DNA of 64,000 bases, taken from Dysosmobacter sp. Marseille-Q4140 (GTDB lineage Bacteria; Bacillota; Clostridia; Oscillospirales; Oscillospiraceae). The DNA lies in NCBI GenBank assembly GCA_018228705.1, contig CP073694.1, positions 1,240,001 to 1,304,000 of the forward strand, in the 5' to 3' direction. The notes below the pieces were generated by a model, which saw only the letters and a list, made by a program, of their open reading frames with translations, was not told the origin of the DNA and searched no databases. How positions within the stretch are numbered: position 1 is the stretch's first letter; each line of letters starts with the position of its first letter. The position numbers were made by a program, and so were the translations under genes. This document shows, piece by piece, positions 1-8,274 of the stretch.

Positions 1-1368
1 AAAGGCCACCAGGGGCCAGCGCATCCAAGGCCCCACTTCCCTGCGCTCGGCGATATAGTCCTTTCCAGGAAAAAAACCGTCCGTCACGATGGGCAGCAGG
101 TATCCCGCCGTCAGCAGGGCCGACACCACCAGCACCGCCATTCCCGCCGCGCTGAACAGCCCCACCGGCGCCTCCAGTCCTGCGGAGACCAGATACCACT
201 TGCTGACAAAGCCCGCCATGGGGGGAATCCCGATCAGGGACAGCGCCGCCAGGGTAAAGCACCACATGCTCACCGGCATCCGCTTGCCGATGCCCCGCAG
301 CTGGTCCACCCGTGTGTAGTTGGTGGAAAAGATGATGGCGCCCGCCGCCAGGAACAGCGCGTCCTTGGCCACGGCGTGGAAGATCATCTGGGTCATGGCC
401 GCCTGGACTCCGGCCGGGGTCAGCAGCAGCAGTCCGAACAGCACATAGGACACCTGGCTCACGGTGGAGTAGGCCAGCCGCCGCTTGAGCTGCTTTTCCC
501 GGTAGGCCAGCATGGACCCCACGAACACCGTAGTCAGCGCCAGGGTCAGCAGCACATACTGAGGCCAGCTGCCCCGGAGAAACTCCGGCCCGAACATGTA
601 GTAGGTGACCCGGATCACCGCCAGCACGCCGCCCTTGGTGATGACGCCGGAGAGCACGGCGGAAGCCGGTGCCGGAGCCACCGGGTGGGCGGAGGGGAGC
701 CAGGCCTGCATGGGCACCATGCCCGCCTTGGCGCCGAAGCCCACAATCATCAGGCAGTATGCCGCCAGCAGCAGCTCCCGGTGCTGGGCGGACCGGGCCG
801 GATCCATGACGCCGCCGGCAGCGAAGTCCGGCGCCGCCAGATAGTAGGCCACGAAGAAATACCCGATCAGAGCCATACCGGCGCCGAACACCGAATAGCC
901 CAGGTACTTGAACCCCGCCCGCCGGGCAGCGGCGGTGGATGTGTGCAGCACCAGCGGCACGGTGATCAGGGACATGACCTCAAAGAACATGTACAGCGTC
1001 ACGAAGTTAGCCGCCATGGCAAGGCCCATCAGCACACCCAGGGTCATGGTGTAGAACCCCAGGAACTGCCGCTCCCGGCCGGCGTGGCGGATATAGGGGA
1101 AGGCGAACAGCAGCACCGGCACCCAGATGCAGACGCAAAGCAGCATGAAAAACCGGGCCAGGCCGTCGGTCCGCAGCGCCAGGTGCAGCGCCCCCTGGAT
1201 GGTCAGCAGCACCAGCCGCCGCTCCGGCAGCAGGCACGCCACCGCTGCCAGGACCGCCGTAGCCAGGATCACCGTCAGGGCCAGCCGGTCACGGAGCTGT
1301 TCACTTTTTTGCCGGAACACAAAGATCCCGCCTATCAGAGGCACCAGGATCGGCAGCAGCAGCACCAT
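1..1368 (-). CDS. NuoM/MrpD-like proton-translocating subunit (partial)
   Basis: The reading frame starts at an ATG complementary to 1366-1368 and is still open at the left edge, so at least 456 residues are coded and the C-terminus is missing. The protein is very hydrophobic, with successive membrane helices. It belongs by appearance to the NuoL/M/N-MrpA/D family of proton channels that couple redox or sodium gradients to proton movement. It is the last visible gene of the antiporter operon, 34 bases after the previous one. Whether it is a second MrpD/MrpA-type subunit of an antiporter or part of a membrane hydrogenase depends on genes outside the window. Confidence 0.85.
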   Translation of the reverse strand, partial: MVLLLPILVPLIGGIFVFRQKSEQLRDRLALTVILATAVLAAVACLLPERRLVLLTIQGALHLALRTDGLARFFMLLCVCIWVPVLLFAFPYIRHAGRERQFLGFYTMTLGVLMGLAMAANFVTLYMFFEVMSLITVPLVLHTSTAAARRAGFKYLGYSVFGAGMALIGYFFVAYYLAAPDFAAGGVMDPARSAQHRELLLAAYCLMIVGFGAKAGMVPMQAWLPSAHPVAPAPASAVLSGVITKGGVLAVIRVTYYMFGPEFLRGSWPQYVLLTLALTTVFVGSMLAYREKQLKRRLAYSTVSQVSYVLFGLLLLTPAGVQAAMTQMIFHAVAKDALFLAAGAIIFSTNYTRVDQLRGIGKRMPVSMWCFTLAALSLIGIPPMAGFVSKWYLVSAGLEAPVGLFSAAGMAVLVVSALLTAGYLLPIVTDGFFPGKDYIAERREVGPWMRWPLVAF

Positions 1369-1402
1369 GGGCGCAGTCCTCTCACATTCTCAAAATTTCT
1401 CA

Positions 1403-2917
1403 TCAGGTCAGCCGGAGCCCGGCCTCGATCACATTCAAAACAGGGTGATAAAAGATGCCCAGCGCGAAGATCCCCGCCGTCAGCACTGCCGCAGCGGCGG
1501 TAAAGGAGCGATCGGCAACCAGATCCCCCGGCGCCACATCTGCCAGCAGGGCCTTTTCCTCCTCGGCGGGAGGCCGCACCCAGATGGCCAGCAGAGCCGG
1601 CACGTAATACAGGGCATTGAGCACTGTGGACAGAGCGATGGTCAGCAGGGTCAGCGCCGTCTTGTTGGTGGGCAGGGATGCGCTGGCAAAGTAGAGCTTG
1701 GAGACGAACCCGCCGAAGAGCGGAATACCGATCATGGACAGTGCGCCCACTGTGAACCCAAGTCCCGCCACGATGTCCCGGAAGGCGCTGCCGCGGAGGT
1801 TCCGCAGGCTCTTGTGGTGCCCGCTGACGGCGCTGAGCCGTCCAGCGCAGGCAAATAGCAGCGGCTTGCAGCAGGCGTGGACCAGAATGTGGAAGCAGGA
1901 GGCAGTGAGCCCCGCCATGGTTCCCAAACCCATGCCCATAAAGATGTAGCCGATCTGCGCCACAGAGGAGTAGGCCAGCATCCGCTTGATGTGCCGCTCC
2001 CGCATGGCGCCCAGAGACCCGAAGATCATCCCCAGCAGACCGAAGGCCAAAATCACGTTCATGACACCCATCTCCGCCATCAGCTCCAAGCTGAACACCC
2101 GGACAATGAGCGTCAGAAGCAGCACGATGTAGCCCTTGAGCACCAGCCCCGACAGCATGGCGGAGGAGGCGGTGGTGGCGCCGCCGTGGGCGTCCGGCAG
2201 CCACAGGTGGAAGGGGAACATGGCGCTCTTGATGCCAAGGCCCCCCACGATCAGGCCAATGGACACGGTCAGGGGCAGGTGATACCGTCCGGTCTGCGCC
2301 AGCTCTGCCACGGCCTCTGCCAAAGAGGGCATCAGCAGATAGCCGGTGATGCTGTTGAGCAGGGCCAGGCCGATGAGGAACAGCCCTGATCCCAGCAGGC
2401 TCATGAAGAGATAGCGAATGGTGGCGATAAGGTTTGGCCCGTTGTCCTTGGCCATGACCAGGGCGCAGGAGGCAATGGTGCAGATCTCAATGAACACATA
2501 GCCGGTGAACACATCGTTGGTGTAGGTCAGGGCCAGCAGCGCCGCCGTCAGCAGGTTCACCATGACGAAGTAGAACCGCTGCTTTTCCGGCAGGACATCG
2601 TGGAACAGGTCCCGCCGTCCCCCCACCAGGGACATGGCTAGCACCACGCAGAAGGCGGCGGCCAACAGCGCCTGGAGCGGCCCGCACTTGATGGCGTTGC
2701 CGTAGGGTGCCACGAACCGGCCCATGGTGTAGGTGAAGCTGAGATCCCCCAGGTAGGTATACTCCAGCACCGCGGCGTTCAGCAGCGCCGCGGTCAGAGC
2801 CACCGCCAGGGTCAACCGGTAGGCCAGGGCTCCCCGGCGCAGCGTGGCGCACAGGATCCCCGCCACGATAGCCAGGAAGATGGACAGAAAGGGAAAATTC
2901 TCCACAAGCGGCCGCAT
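1403..2917 (-). CDS. mrpD: Mrp/Mbh antiporter subunit D (proton-conducting membrane transporter)
   Basis: This 504-residue polytopic protein has the NuoM/MrpD core, with a conserved glutamate in a TM helix (VFIEICT, near residue 145) and the stretch LWLPDAHGGATTASSAMLSG around 238-257, where lysine and histidine residues line the proton path in this family. Length is typical of MrpD (about 490-510). Its start overlaps the stop of mrpC by one base, so it is translationally coupled. It acts in the cytoplasmic membrane as a Na+(or K+)/H+ antiport or energy-coupling module. Family assignment is secure; the ion is not. Confidence 0.92.
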   Translation of the reverse strand: MRPLVENFPFLSIFLAIVAGILCATLRRGALAYRLTLAVALTAALLNAAVLEYTYLGDLSFTYTMGRFVAPYGNAIKCGPLQALLAAAFCVVLAMSLVGGRRDLFHDVLPEKQRFYFVMVNLLTAALLALTYTNDVFTGYVFIEICTIASCALVMAKDNGPNLIATIRYLFMSLLGSGLFLIGLALLNSITGYLLMPSLAEAVAELAQTGRYHLPLTVSIGLIVGGLGIKSAMFPFHLWLPDAHGGATTASSAMLSGLVLKGYIVLLLTLIVRVFSLELMAEMGVMNVILAFGLLGMIFGSLGAMRERHIKRMLAYSSVAQIGYIFMGMGLGTMAGLTASCFHILVHACCKPLLFACAGRLSAVSGHHKSLRNLRGSAFRDIVAGLGFTVGALSMIGIPLFGGFVSKLYFASASLPTNKTALTLLTIALSTVLNALYYVPALLAIWVRPPAEEEKALLADVAPGDLVADRSFTAAAAVLTAGIFALGIFYHPVLNVIEAGLRLT

Positions 2918-3288
2918 CAGTCGTCCTCCTTCCGGGCCCGCTCCAGCAGCTCCCGCAGCTCGATGGTACCGTAGCGGCGGTAAATCCGCTGGATCAGGGC
3001 CAGGGAAAAGGCGGTGATGGACACGGAAACCACGATGCCCGTCAGCACCAATCCGCTGGGGATGGGGTTGATGTACAGGGGATCGAAGCCCTGATCCCCC
3101 ACGATGGGCGCGGTGCCCCCGTCAATGTAGCCCAGGGAGGCCAGCAGCAAAAACACAGCGGAATCCATGATGTTGAAGCCCACGACCTTCCGCAGCAGGT
3201 TCTGCTGGAGCAGCATGTTCATCAGCCCCACACCGAACAGGATCACCGCGGTCACGGCAAAGCGGTTCTGCAAAACCATCTCCAGCAC
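2917..3288 (-). CDS. mrpC: Mrp/Mbh antiporter subunit C (NuoK-like)
   Basis: A 123-residue protein with three predicted membrane helices and the MrpC/NuoK pattern, including the segment LYINPIPSGLVLTGIVVS near residues 70-87. Small NuoK-like subunits contribute carboxylates to the proton route next to MrpD. Its stop codon overlaps the mrpD start, and mrpB-like precedes it, the usual B-C-D order. Confidence 0.93.
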   Translation of the reverse strand: MLEMVLQNRFAVTAVILFGVGLMNMLLQQNLLRKVVGFNIMDSAVFLLLASLGYIDGGTAPIVGDQGFDPLYINPIPSGLVLTGIVVSVSITAFSLALIQRIYRRYGTIELRELLERARKEDD

Positions 3289-3324
3289 AGGCGTCCCCCC
3301 CTCTCTCTCGTCATAGCCGCCCCG

Positions 3325-4221
3325 TCACAGCTCCCCCCGGGAGAACAGGGCGTAAAATCCGTATACCGTGCAGGCCACCACCAGCCCCACCGCCAGGTCG
3401 ATCAGCAAAACCATGCCGGTGAGGTAGTTGGGCAGTCCGTTGGCGCCGATGAAGATATACGCGCCGTACAGCAGGGCGTACAGCAGCAGTCCGCAGGTCC
3501 GAACCGCCGCATAGGTCCGCCGGTCCATGAAGGCCCGGATGTTCTGGTGGCCGAAGGCGGCGGAGAACAGGATCAGTCCCGCCCCCAGCACCGTCCCGCC
3601 GGAGAAGCCGCCGCCCGGCGACTCCTCACCGTGGAGCAGCACATAGATGGCGAACAGGAAGATGAAGGGCACCAGCAGCCAGGACACCTGCCGTAAAATG
3701 GGGTCCCGATGCCCCGCGGCGATGGCGTCCTCCCGGGCCTGCTTGGCCGCATCCATCTCCGAGGTGTTGTTCCGGTCCCGCAGCAGCAGGATCATCACCG
3801 CCGTCACCGCCAAAAACAGCACGCAGCTCTCCCCCAGGGTGTCGAAGCCCCGGTAGCTGAGGATCATGGCCGTCACGGCGTTGGCCGAGCCGGTCTCCTC
3901 CCTGCCGTACTCCAGATAGTGCTCGGCGACCTCGTTGTTGGTGGGGTTGTCCTCATCGCCGAACACCGGCATGGTCAGCACCGCCGCCATCATGATCCCC
4001 ACCAGCACCAGACACAGCGCCCCGGCGGCCAGGGGATACCAGTTGAAAAACCGATGGAGCCGATGCTTCTCCCGGCGCTCGTGCTCCTCATCGCTGGGCC
4101 GGAAGGAGCGGGGCGGCCGCTGCTCCATGACGAACAGCGACTGGTCCTTCGGCTCCCGGTCCCCGTCCACCCAGGCGGTCAGCTTTTCTCTCCAATTCTC
4201 TTGTTCCTTCCGATCAGCCAT
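3325..4221 (-). CDS. Fused MbhE/MrpB-type antiporter subunit
   Basis: The 298-residue protein has three parts. A charged soluble N-terminus covers roughly residues 1-70. A middle region contains AVTAMILSYRGFDTLGESCV followed by a hydrophobic helix, which matches the MbhE (MrpA C-terminal) segment. A C-terminal MnhB domain (about 180-298) contains HGEESPGGGFSGGTVLGAG. In Mrp operons the first segment is part of MrpA, while in Mbh-type operons it is separate or fused to the B subunit, as here. It overlaps the preceding DUF4040 gene by 8 bases. The long acidic/basic cytosolic N-terminus is unusual and its role is unknown. Confidence 0.85.
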   Translation of the reverse strand: MADRKEQENWREKLTAWVDGDREPKDQSLFVMEQRPPRSFRPSDEEHERREKHRLHRFFNWYPLAAGALCLVLVGIMMAAVLTMPVFGDEDNPTNNEVAEHYLEYGREETGSANAVTAMILSYRGFDTLGESCVLFLAVTAVMILLLRDRNNTSEMDAAKQAREDAIAAGHRDPILRQVSWLLVPFIFLFAIYVLLHGEESPGGGFSGGTVLGAGLILFSAAFGHQNIRAFMDRRTYAAVRTCGLLLYALLYGAYIFIGANGLPNYLTGMVLLIDLAVGLVVACTVYGFYALFSRGEL

Positions 4222-4465
4222 CCTTCGTTCCTTTCAGCGCGTGGATCCGTTTAAGGGTCAGGAAAAACAGAATACTGGTGACACCCGCACCCACCGCCGC
4301 CTCGGTGATGGCCAGGTCGGGGCTCTGCAGCAGGCTCCACAGCACCGCCATCAAAAGAGACATGGCCATGTACACGATCACCATAGCCAGCAGGCGGCGG
4401 CACAGGGGCGCCGCCACGGCGCAGGCGATAACGCCGATCAGCAGGATGTACTCCAGCAGGATCAT
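4214..4465 (-). CDS. DUF4040 / MbhD-like antiporter subunit
   Basis: An 83-residue membrane protein with about three helices, ending in a basic tail. The motif SPDLAITEAAVGAGVTSILF (46-65) is the DUF4040/MbhD signature, equivalent to a piece of the MrpA C-terminus. It overlaps both neighbours by a few bases. Presence as a stand-alone gene supports the Mbh-like gene order of this operon. Confidence 0.9.
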   Translation of the reverse strand: MILLEYILLIGVIACAVAAPLCRRLLAMVIVYMAMSLLMAVLWSLLQSPDLAITEAAVGAGVTSILFFLTLKRIHALKGTKDG

Positions 4466-4785
4466 CGCACCTCCACCTCACATTCCTTTTCGATCTCCGC
4501 CACCGTCATGACCTCCATCTCCGCGATGAGGTGGCTGGACACGGGGCTGGTCAGCCACAAGAACAAAAATACCAGCAGCGTCTTGGCCCCGGACAGCGAC
4601 CAGCCGTGGAGCACCATCAGCCCCGCCAGGATGCAGAAGATCCCCAGGGCGTCGCCCACGGCGGCAGCGTGCATCCGGCTCAGGGCGTCGCCGAAGCGGT
4701 AGAGCCCCAGCACCGCCGAGAAAAACACGAACAGCCCGAACAGCAGCAGTCCCAGGCCGATCACCGTCGCAATGTTATGCACCAT
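4462..4785 (-). CDS. mrpG: Mrp/Mbh antiporter subunit G
   Basis: A 107-residue protein with three membrane helices and the MrpG (PhaG/MnhG) motif GLYRFGDALSRMHAAAVGDALG near residues 27-48. It overlaps the DUF4040 gene (ATGA) and the mrpF stop. MrpG is a small structural subunit of the multisubunit antiporter. Confidence 0.92.
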   Translation of the reverse strand: MVHNIATVIGLGLLLFGLFVFFSAVLGLYRFGDALSRMHAAAVGDALGIFCILAGLMVLHGWSLSGAKTLLVFLFLWLTSPVSSHLIAEMEVMTVAEIEKECEVEVR

Positions 4786-5101
4786 GGACGCCGCCTCCCA
4801 TTCTCTCCCGCTTTTCCTTCTCCAGCTGTTTCCTCCGCCGGGTCAGCACCAGCCGGGAGACCACCACCACAGTCAGAAAGCTCAGCAGCGCGTACAGCAG
4901 TGCCACATCCACCAGAAAGTCCTCTTCCATCCACACCGACAGCAGCACGATCTCCGCCACCACCAGCGTGTTGATGACGTTGACGGCGATGATCCGGTCG
5001 GTGAACCGGGGCCCCAGGATGGCGCGGACCAGCGTGGCCAGCATCAGCGCCGCCAAAACGATGGCGCTGAAGATCAAAAGCGCACCTCTCACCTGCTCCA
5101 T
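4775..5101 (-). CDS. mrpF: Mrp/Mbh antiporter subunit F
   Basis: I place the start at the ATG complementary to 5099-5101, giving 108 residues beginning MEQVRGALL. The open frame extends much further upstream but that part is out-of-frame shadow of mrpE. Three helices and the motif RAILGPRFTDRIIAVNVINT (27-46) are diagnostic of MrpF/MnhF, whose conserved Asp is implicated in ion handling. It begins two bases after the mrpE stop. Confidence 0.92.
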   Translation of the reverse strand: MEQVRGALLIFSAIVLAALMLATLVRAILGPRFTDRIIAVNVINTLVVAEIVLLSVWMEEDFLVDVALLYALLSFLTVVVVSRLVLTRRRKQLEKEKRERMGGGVHGA

Positions 5102-5103
5102 GC

Positions 5104-5556
5104 TCACGCCTCCATCTTTTCCAGCCGCCGCTGGAAGTCGCAGTCCTCGATCCCCTTCGCCAGCGACGCGTCCAGGGCGTGGACGCAGAAGCGTCCGCCC
5201 TCCGCAGTCACGGTGATGGTTCCCGCGGTGAGGGTGATGGAGTTGGCCAGGATCACCCGCTCCCGGTCGGCTTTCAGCGGCGTGTTGTACCACACCAGCA
5301 GCGGCCGCATGTTCCGGCCCCGGGTGTACACCAGGCGCATCACCACAAAGCCGGCCTTCAGCATCTCCGCCAGCAGGCGGACCAGATACCGCGCCCAGCC
5401 CCACAGCCGCCCCGGCCGGGGCAGGAACATCCGGTAGTCCAGAAACTTCCAGCAAAACCAGGTCATGGCCGCGGACACCGCCAGCCCCCACAGACAGGCG
5501 TGGACCGTCACTTCCCCGGTCATCAGCAGCCACAGCAGGAAAAACAGCACGAACAC
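5104..5556 (-). CDS. mrpE: Mrp/Mbh antiporter subunit E
   Basis: I choose the GTG complementary to 5554-5556 because an AGGAGG lies 8 bases upstream. The longer ATG at 5667 has no comparable ribosome binding site. The resulting 150-residue protein starts with a hydrophobic segment and carries the MrpE/MnhE pattern: NMRPLLVWYNTPLKADRERVILANSITLTAGTITV in its second half. It is the first gene of the E-F-G-DUF4040-B-C-D operon. The order matches MbhA-H of membrane-bound hydrogenases as well as Mrp antiporters. Confidence 0.88.
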   Translation of the reverse strand: MFVLFFLLWLLMTGEVTVHACLWGLAVSAAMTWFCWKFLDYRMFLPRPGRLWGWARYLVRLLAEMLKAGFVVMRLVYTRGRNMRPLLVWYNTPLKADRERVILANSITLTAGTITVTAEGGRFCVHALDASLAKGIEDCDFQRRLEKMEA

Positions 5557-5892
5557 GCCGCGTCCCTCCTCTCCATTTCCAGTCAAAAAAACAACGCCCG
5601 CCCCGTCCCGCCGCGCGCATCCAAGCAGCAGCGGCCACATACGGGGGGCGTCGTCTGTCATCTCCAACTCGTTAAAAAACTAACAATGCCGGTCCCGCTC
5701 CGCCATCGCTCCGGCAGAAGCGTCCCGGCGGAAGTATCATCTGCATTTATGGTACAGGATGGGCCGGCAAAACGCAAGAAAAAATTCTGCCGCCTGCGTT
5801 TTTTTCCCGGCTCTCCCGGCATCTCCCCGGTCCGTTCTCCTCATATCTGCCGCCGGGACCGCATAGGCTTGCAAAAAAGGGGTGATGTGCAA

Positions 5893-7170
5893 ATGAACAT
5901 CCATGTGGTCCGGCCCGGCGACACCGTGACCTCCATTGCCGCGCAGTACGGCGTGGACGCCCGCCGTCTGGCGGCCGACAACGACGTAGGCGCCGACGGC
6001 GCCCTGGCGGTGGGACAGACCCTGGTGGTTCGCTTTCCCGAGACCGTCCATGTGATCCGTCCAGGGGAGACTCTCTTCTCCCTGGCAGCAGCCTACGGCA
6101 CCACGGTCCGGCGGCTGTGGCAGAACAACTGGCCCCTGGGCGGCGGCACGGACCTGCGGCCCGGGGAGACCCTGGTGATCTCCTACTTCGGCCAGCCGTT
6201 TCGATCGGCCCTCTTCAGCGGTTATGCCTATCCCACCATTGACCCTCCTCTCCTGGCCTCGGAGCTGCCCTATCTCAGCTATCTGGCTCCCTTCACCTAC
6301 GGCATCACCGCCTCCGGCGGCCTGCTGCCCCTGGCGGACGACGCTCTGCTCGCCGCCGCCCGACAGCGGGGCGTCCGGCCGGTGATGCACCTGTCCACCC
6401 TGACAGAGGACGGCCAGTTCGACACGGAGCGGGGCGCTCTGATGCTGACGGACCAGGCGGTCCAGACCCAGCTGATCTCGGAGGTCCTGCAAACCCTCCG
6501 CCGCCGGGGTTACGCCGGGCTGGATGTGGACTTTGAGTATCTGCCCGGCACCCTGGCCGCCGCCTACGCGGAATTCCTGGCCCGGCTGCGGCGGCTGCTC
6601 CATTCCCAGGGCTTTTTCCTGTGGGCGGCCCTGGCCCCCAAAACCTCCGCCCGGCAGGCAGGCCTGCTGTACGAGGGCCACGACTACGCCGCCGTGGGCG
6701 AGGCGGTGGACGGCGTTCTGCTGATGACCTACGAGTGGGGCTACACCGCGGGCCCTCCCATGGCGGTGGCACCCCTGCCCAACGTCCGGCAGGTGCTGGA
6801 CTATGCGGTCACCGCCATCTCGCCGTCCAAGATCCTGCTGGGCATCCCCAACTACGGCTACGACTGGCCCCTGCCCTTCGTCCGGGGGGAGACCCGGGCC
6901 CAGTCCATCTCCAACCAGCGGGCCATTGAACTGGCCATCGCCCACCGCATCGACATCCAGTACGATGAGACCGCCCAATCCCCCTTCTTCCACTACACCG
7001 GGGACTCCGGCGCCGTCCACGAGGTCTGGTTCGAGGACGCCCGGAGCCTTGCGGCCAAGCTGGAACTGATTGCGGAGTACGGACTTCTGGGCGGCGGCTT
7101 CTGGAACCTGATGCGCCCCTTCTCCCAGACCTGGCTGACCACGGCCTCCCTCTACGACATCGCGGACTAA
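5893..7170 (+). CDS. LysM-GH18 peptidoglycan hydrolase (SleL/YaaH-like)
   Basis: The protein is 425 residues from the ATG at 5893, preceded by AAAAGGGGTGAT. Two LysM domains at about 2-47 and 51-98 should bind peptidoglycan (HVVRPGDTVTSIAAQYGVD; HVIRPGETLFSLAAAYG). A GH18 catalytic barrel follows, with the active-site strand GLDVDFEY at 209-216, in which Asp211, Asp213 and the proton donor Glu215 are intact. The layout matches spore-cortex glucosaminidases such as Bacillus SleL/YaaH, which act during germination. There is no signal peptide, also normal for that group. It is divergent from the antiporter operon and stands alone. Confidence 0.88.
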   Translation: MNIHVVRPGDTVTSIAAQYGVDARRLAADNDVGADGALAVGQTLVVRFPETVHVIRPGETLFSLAAAYGTTVRRLWQNNWPLGGGTDLRPGETLVISYFGQPFRSALFSGYAYPTIDPPLLASELPYLSYLAPFTYGITASGGLLPLADDALLAAARQRGVRPVMHLSTLTEDGQFDTERGALMLTDQAVQTQLISEVLQTLRRRGYAGLDVDFEYLPGTLAAAYAEFLARLRRLLHSQGFFLWAALAPKTSARQAGLLYEGHDYAAVGEAVDGVLLMTYEWGYTAGPPMAVAPLPNVRQVLDYAVTAISPSKILLGIPNYGYDWPLPFVRGETRAQSISNQRAIELAIAHRIDIQYDETAQSPFFHYTGDSGAVHEVWFEDARSLAAKLELIAEYGLLGGGFWNLMRPFSQTWLTTASLYDIAD

Positions 7171-7176
7171 AGGAAA

Positions 7177-7277
7177 CGGGGAGGCGCCCCAAAAGGGCGC
7201 CTCCCCGCTTCCGCACCGGCGGGCAGCTCCCGCCAACACACAGGTGCCGGAGCGGAAAACATCCGCCCCGGCGCCTG
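7177..7277. terminator. Convergent terminator region
   Basis: Two GC-rich hairpins lie between converging genes: arms at 7177-7190/7195-7208 with an AAAA loop, for the hydrolase, and arms at 7241-7256/7262-7277, for the dehydrogenase on the other strand. Neither has a long T tract. Confidence 0.6.
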
Positions 7278-7284
7278 GTTGTTC

Positions 7285-8274
7285 TCACAGTCCGTTGACC
7301 ACCCGGTCGGGCCGGCGGCCCGCCCGAAGCGTCTCCAGGTTCTCAAAGATCATCTGCACCACCCGGCGGTAAGCCGACTGGTTGACGCCGCCCTGATGAG
7401 GGCACAGGATCATCCGGTCCGGGAACTCCGCCGCCAGATGCACCAGGGGGTGGTCCGCCCCGGCGGGCTCCGGCTCATAGGCGTCCAGCGCCGCCCCGGC
7501 CAGCCGTCCCGACCGCATGGCGGCGCACAGGGCCTCGTCGTCGATGACGGCGCCCCGGGCGGTGTTCACCAAAAATGCCCCGGGCTTGAGATGGGCAAAA
7601 AAGGTCTCGTCCAGCAGGTGGCGGCTCTCCGCCGTGGCCGGCAGGTGCAGGCTGATGATGTCGCACCGCTCCGCCAGCTCCAGAAGGGGCAGATAGCCGG
7701 CCCCCAGGGCCGCCTCCGTCTCCGGATCACGCCGGTGCCGGGCGTAGTAAAACACCCGGCTGCCGTTGACCCGGAGCCGCCGGGCCGTGGCCTGGGCGAT
7801 GTTGCCGAATCCCACCAGCCCCACCGTGGACACGCTCAGATCCGGCGGGATATCCCCCTCCAGGGTCCGGATGGCCTCGGCGTGGCGGCCCTGGCGCATC
7901 ATCCGGTCGCCCCACAGCGTCCGGTGCAGCAGCATGCTCATCAGCGTCACCGCCAGCTCCGCCACGGCGTCGGCGTTGCACCCGGCGTTGTTGCACACCC
8001 AGATGCCCCGCTTCCGGGCCGCCTCCAGGTCGATCCGGTCGTAGCCCACGCCCTCGCTGTGGATCATCCGCAGCTTCGGCATCCGGGCGATCAGCTGCTC
8101 CGTCACCGCCGTCACCGGCGTCACCACCAGCACCTCGGCGTCGGCGCCGGCGGCCAGCCACTCCGCCTCCGTGCCGGTGCGGTCCCGAAAGACCAGCTCC
8201 AGGCCCTCCCGCGCCTCCGGCGCCGGGCCGTACTGGTCATACCGCGCCTGGGGCGCCAGGATCAACACCTTCAT
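7285..8274 (-). CDS. D-2-hydroxyacid dehydrogenase, NAD-dependent
   Basis: A 329-residue protein of the D-isomer 2-hydroxyacid dehydrogenase family (phosphoglycerate/lactate/glycerate dehydrogenases). The Rossmann nucleotide loop is GFGNIA at 155-160. The catalytic set is present: Arg240 (NTARGAVID), Glu267 (DAYEPEP) and His293 (CPHQGG). The start is the ATG at 8274, which overlaps the stop of the upstream AAA+ gene by four bases; the longer open frame is excluded by this coupling. It should reversibly reduce a 2-keto acid in the cytosol. The substrate cannot be told from sequence. Confidence 0.88.
   Translation of the reverse strand: MKVLILAPQARYDQYGPAPEAREGLELVFRDRTGTEAEWLAAGADAEVLVVTPVTAVTEQLIARMPKLRMIHSEGVGYDRIDLEAARKRGIWVCNNAGCNADAVAELAVTLMSMLLHRTLWGDRMMRQGRHAEAIRTLEGDIPPDLSVSTVGLVGFGNIAQATARRLRVNGSRVFYYARHRRDPETEAALGAGYLPLLELAERCDIISLHLPATAESRHLLDETFFAHLKPGAFLVNTARGAVIDDEALCAAMRSGRLAGAALDAYEPEPAGADHPLVHLAAEFPDRMILCPHQGGVNQSAYRRVVQMIFENLETLRAGRRPDRVVNGL

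Noticed and set aside
5737..7239. 500-residue minus-strand open frame
   Set aside because: Antisense to the LysM-GH18 gene, Gly/Gln/Val-rich with no domain; a product of high GC and codon bias.
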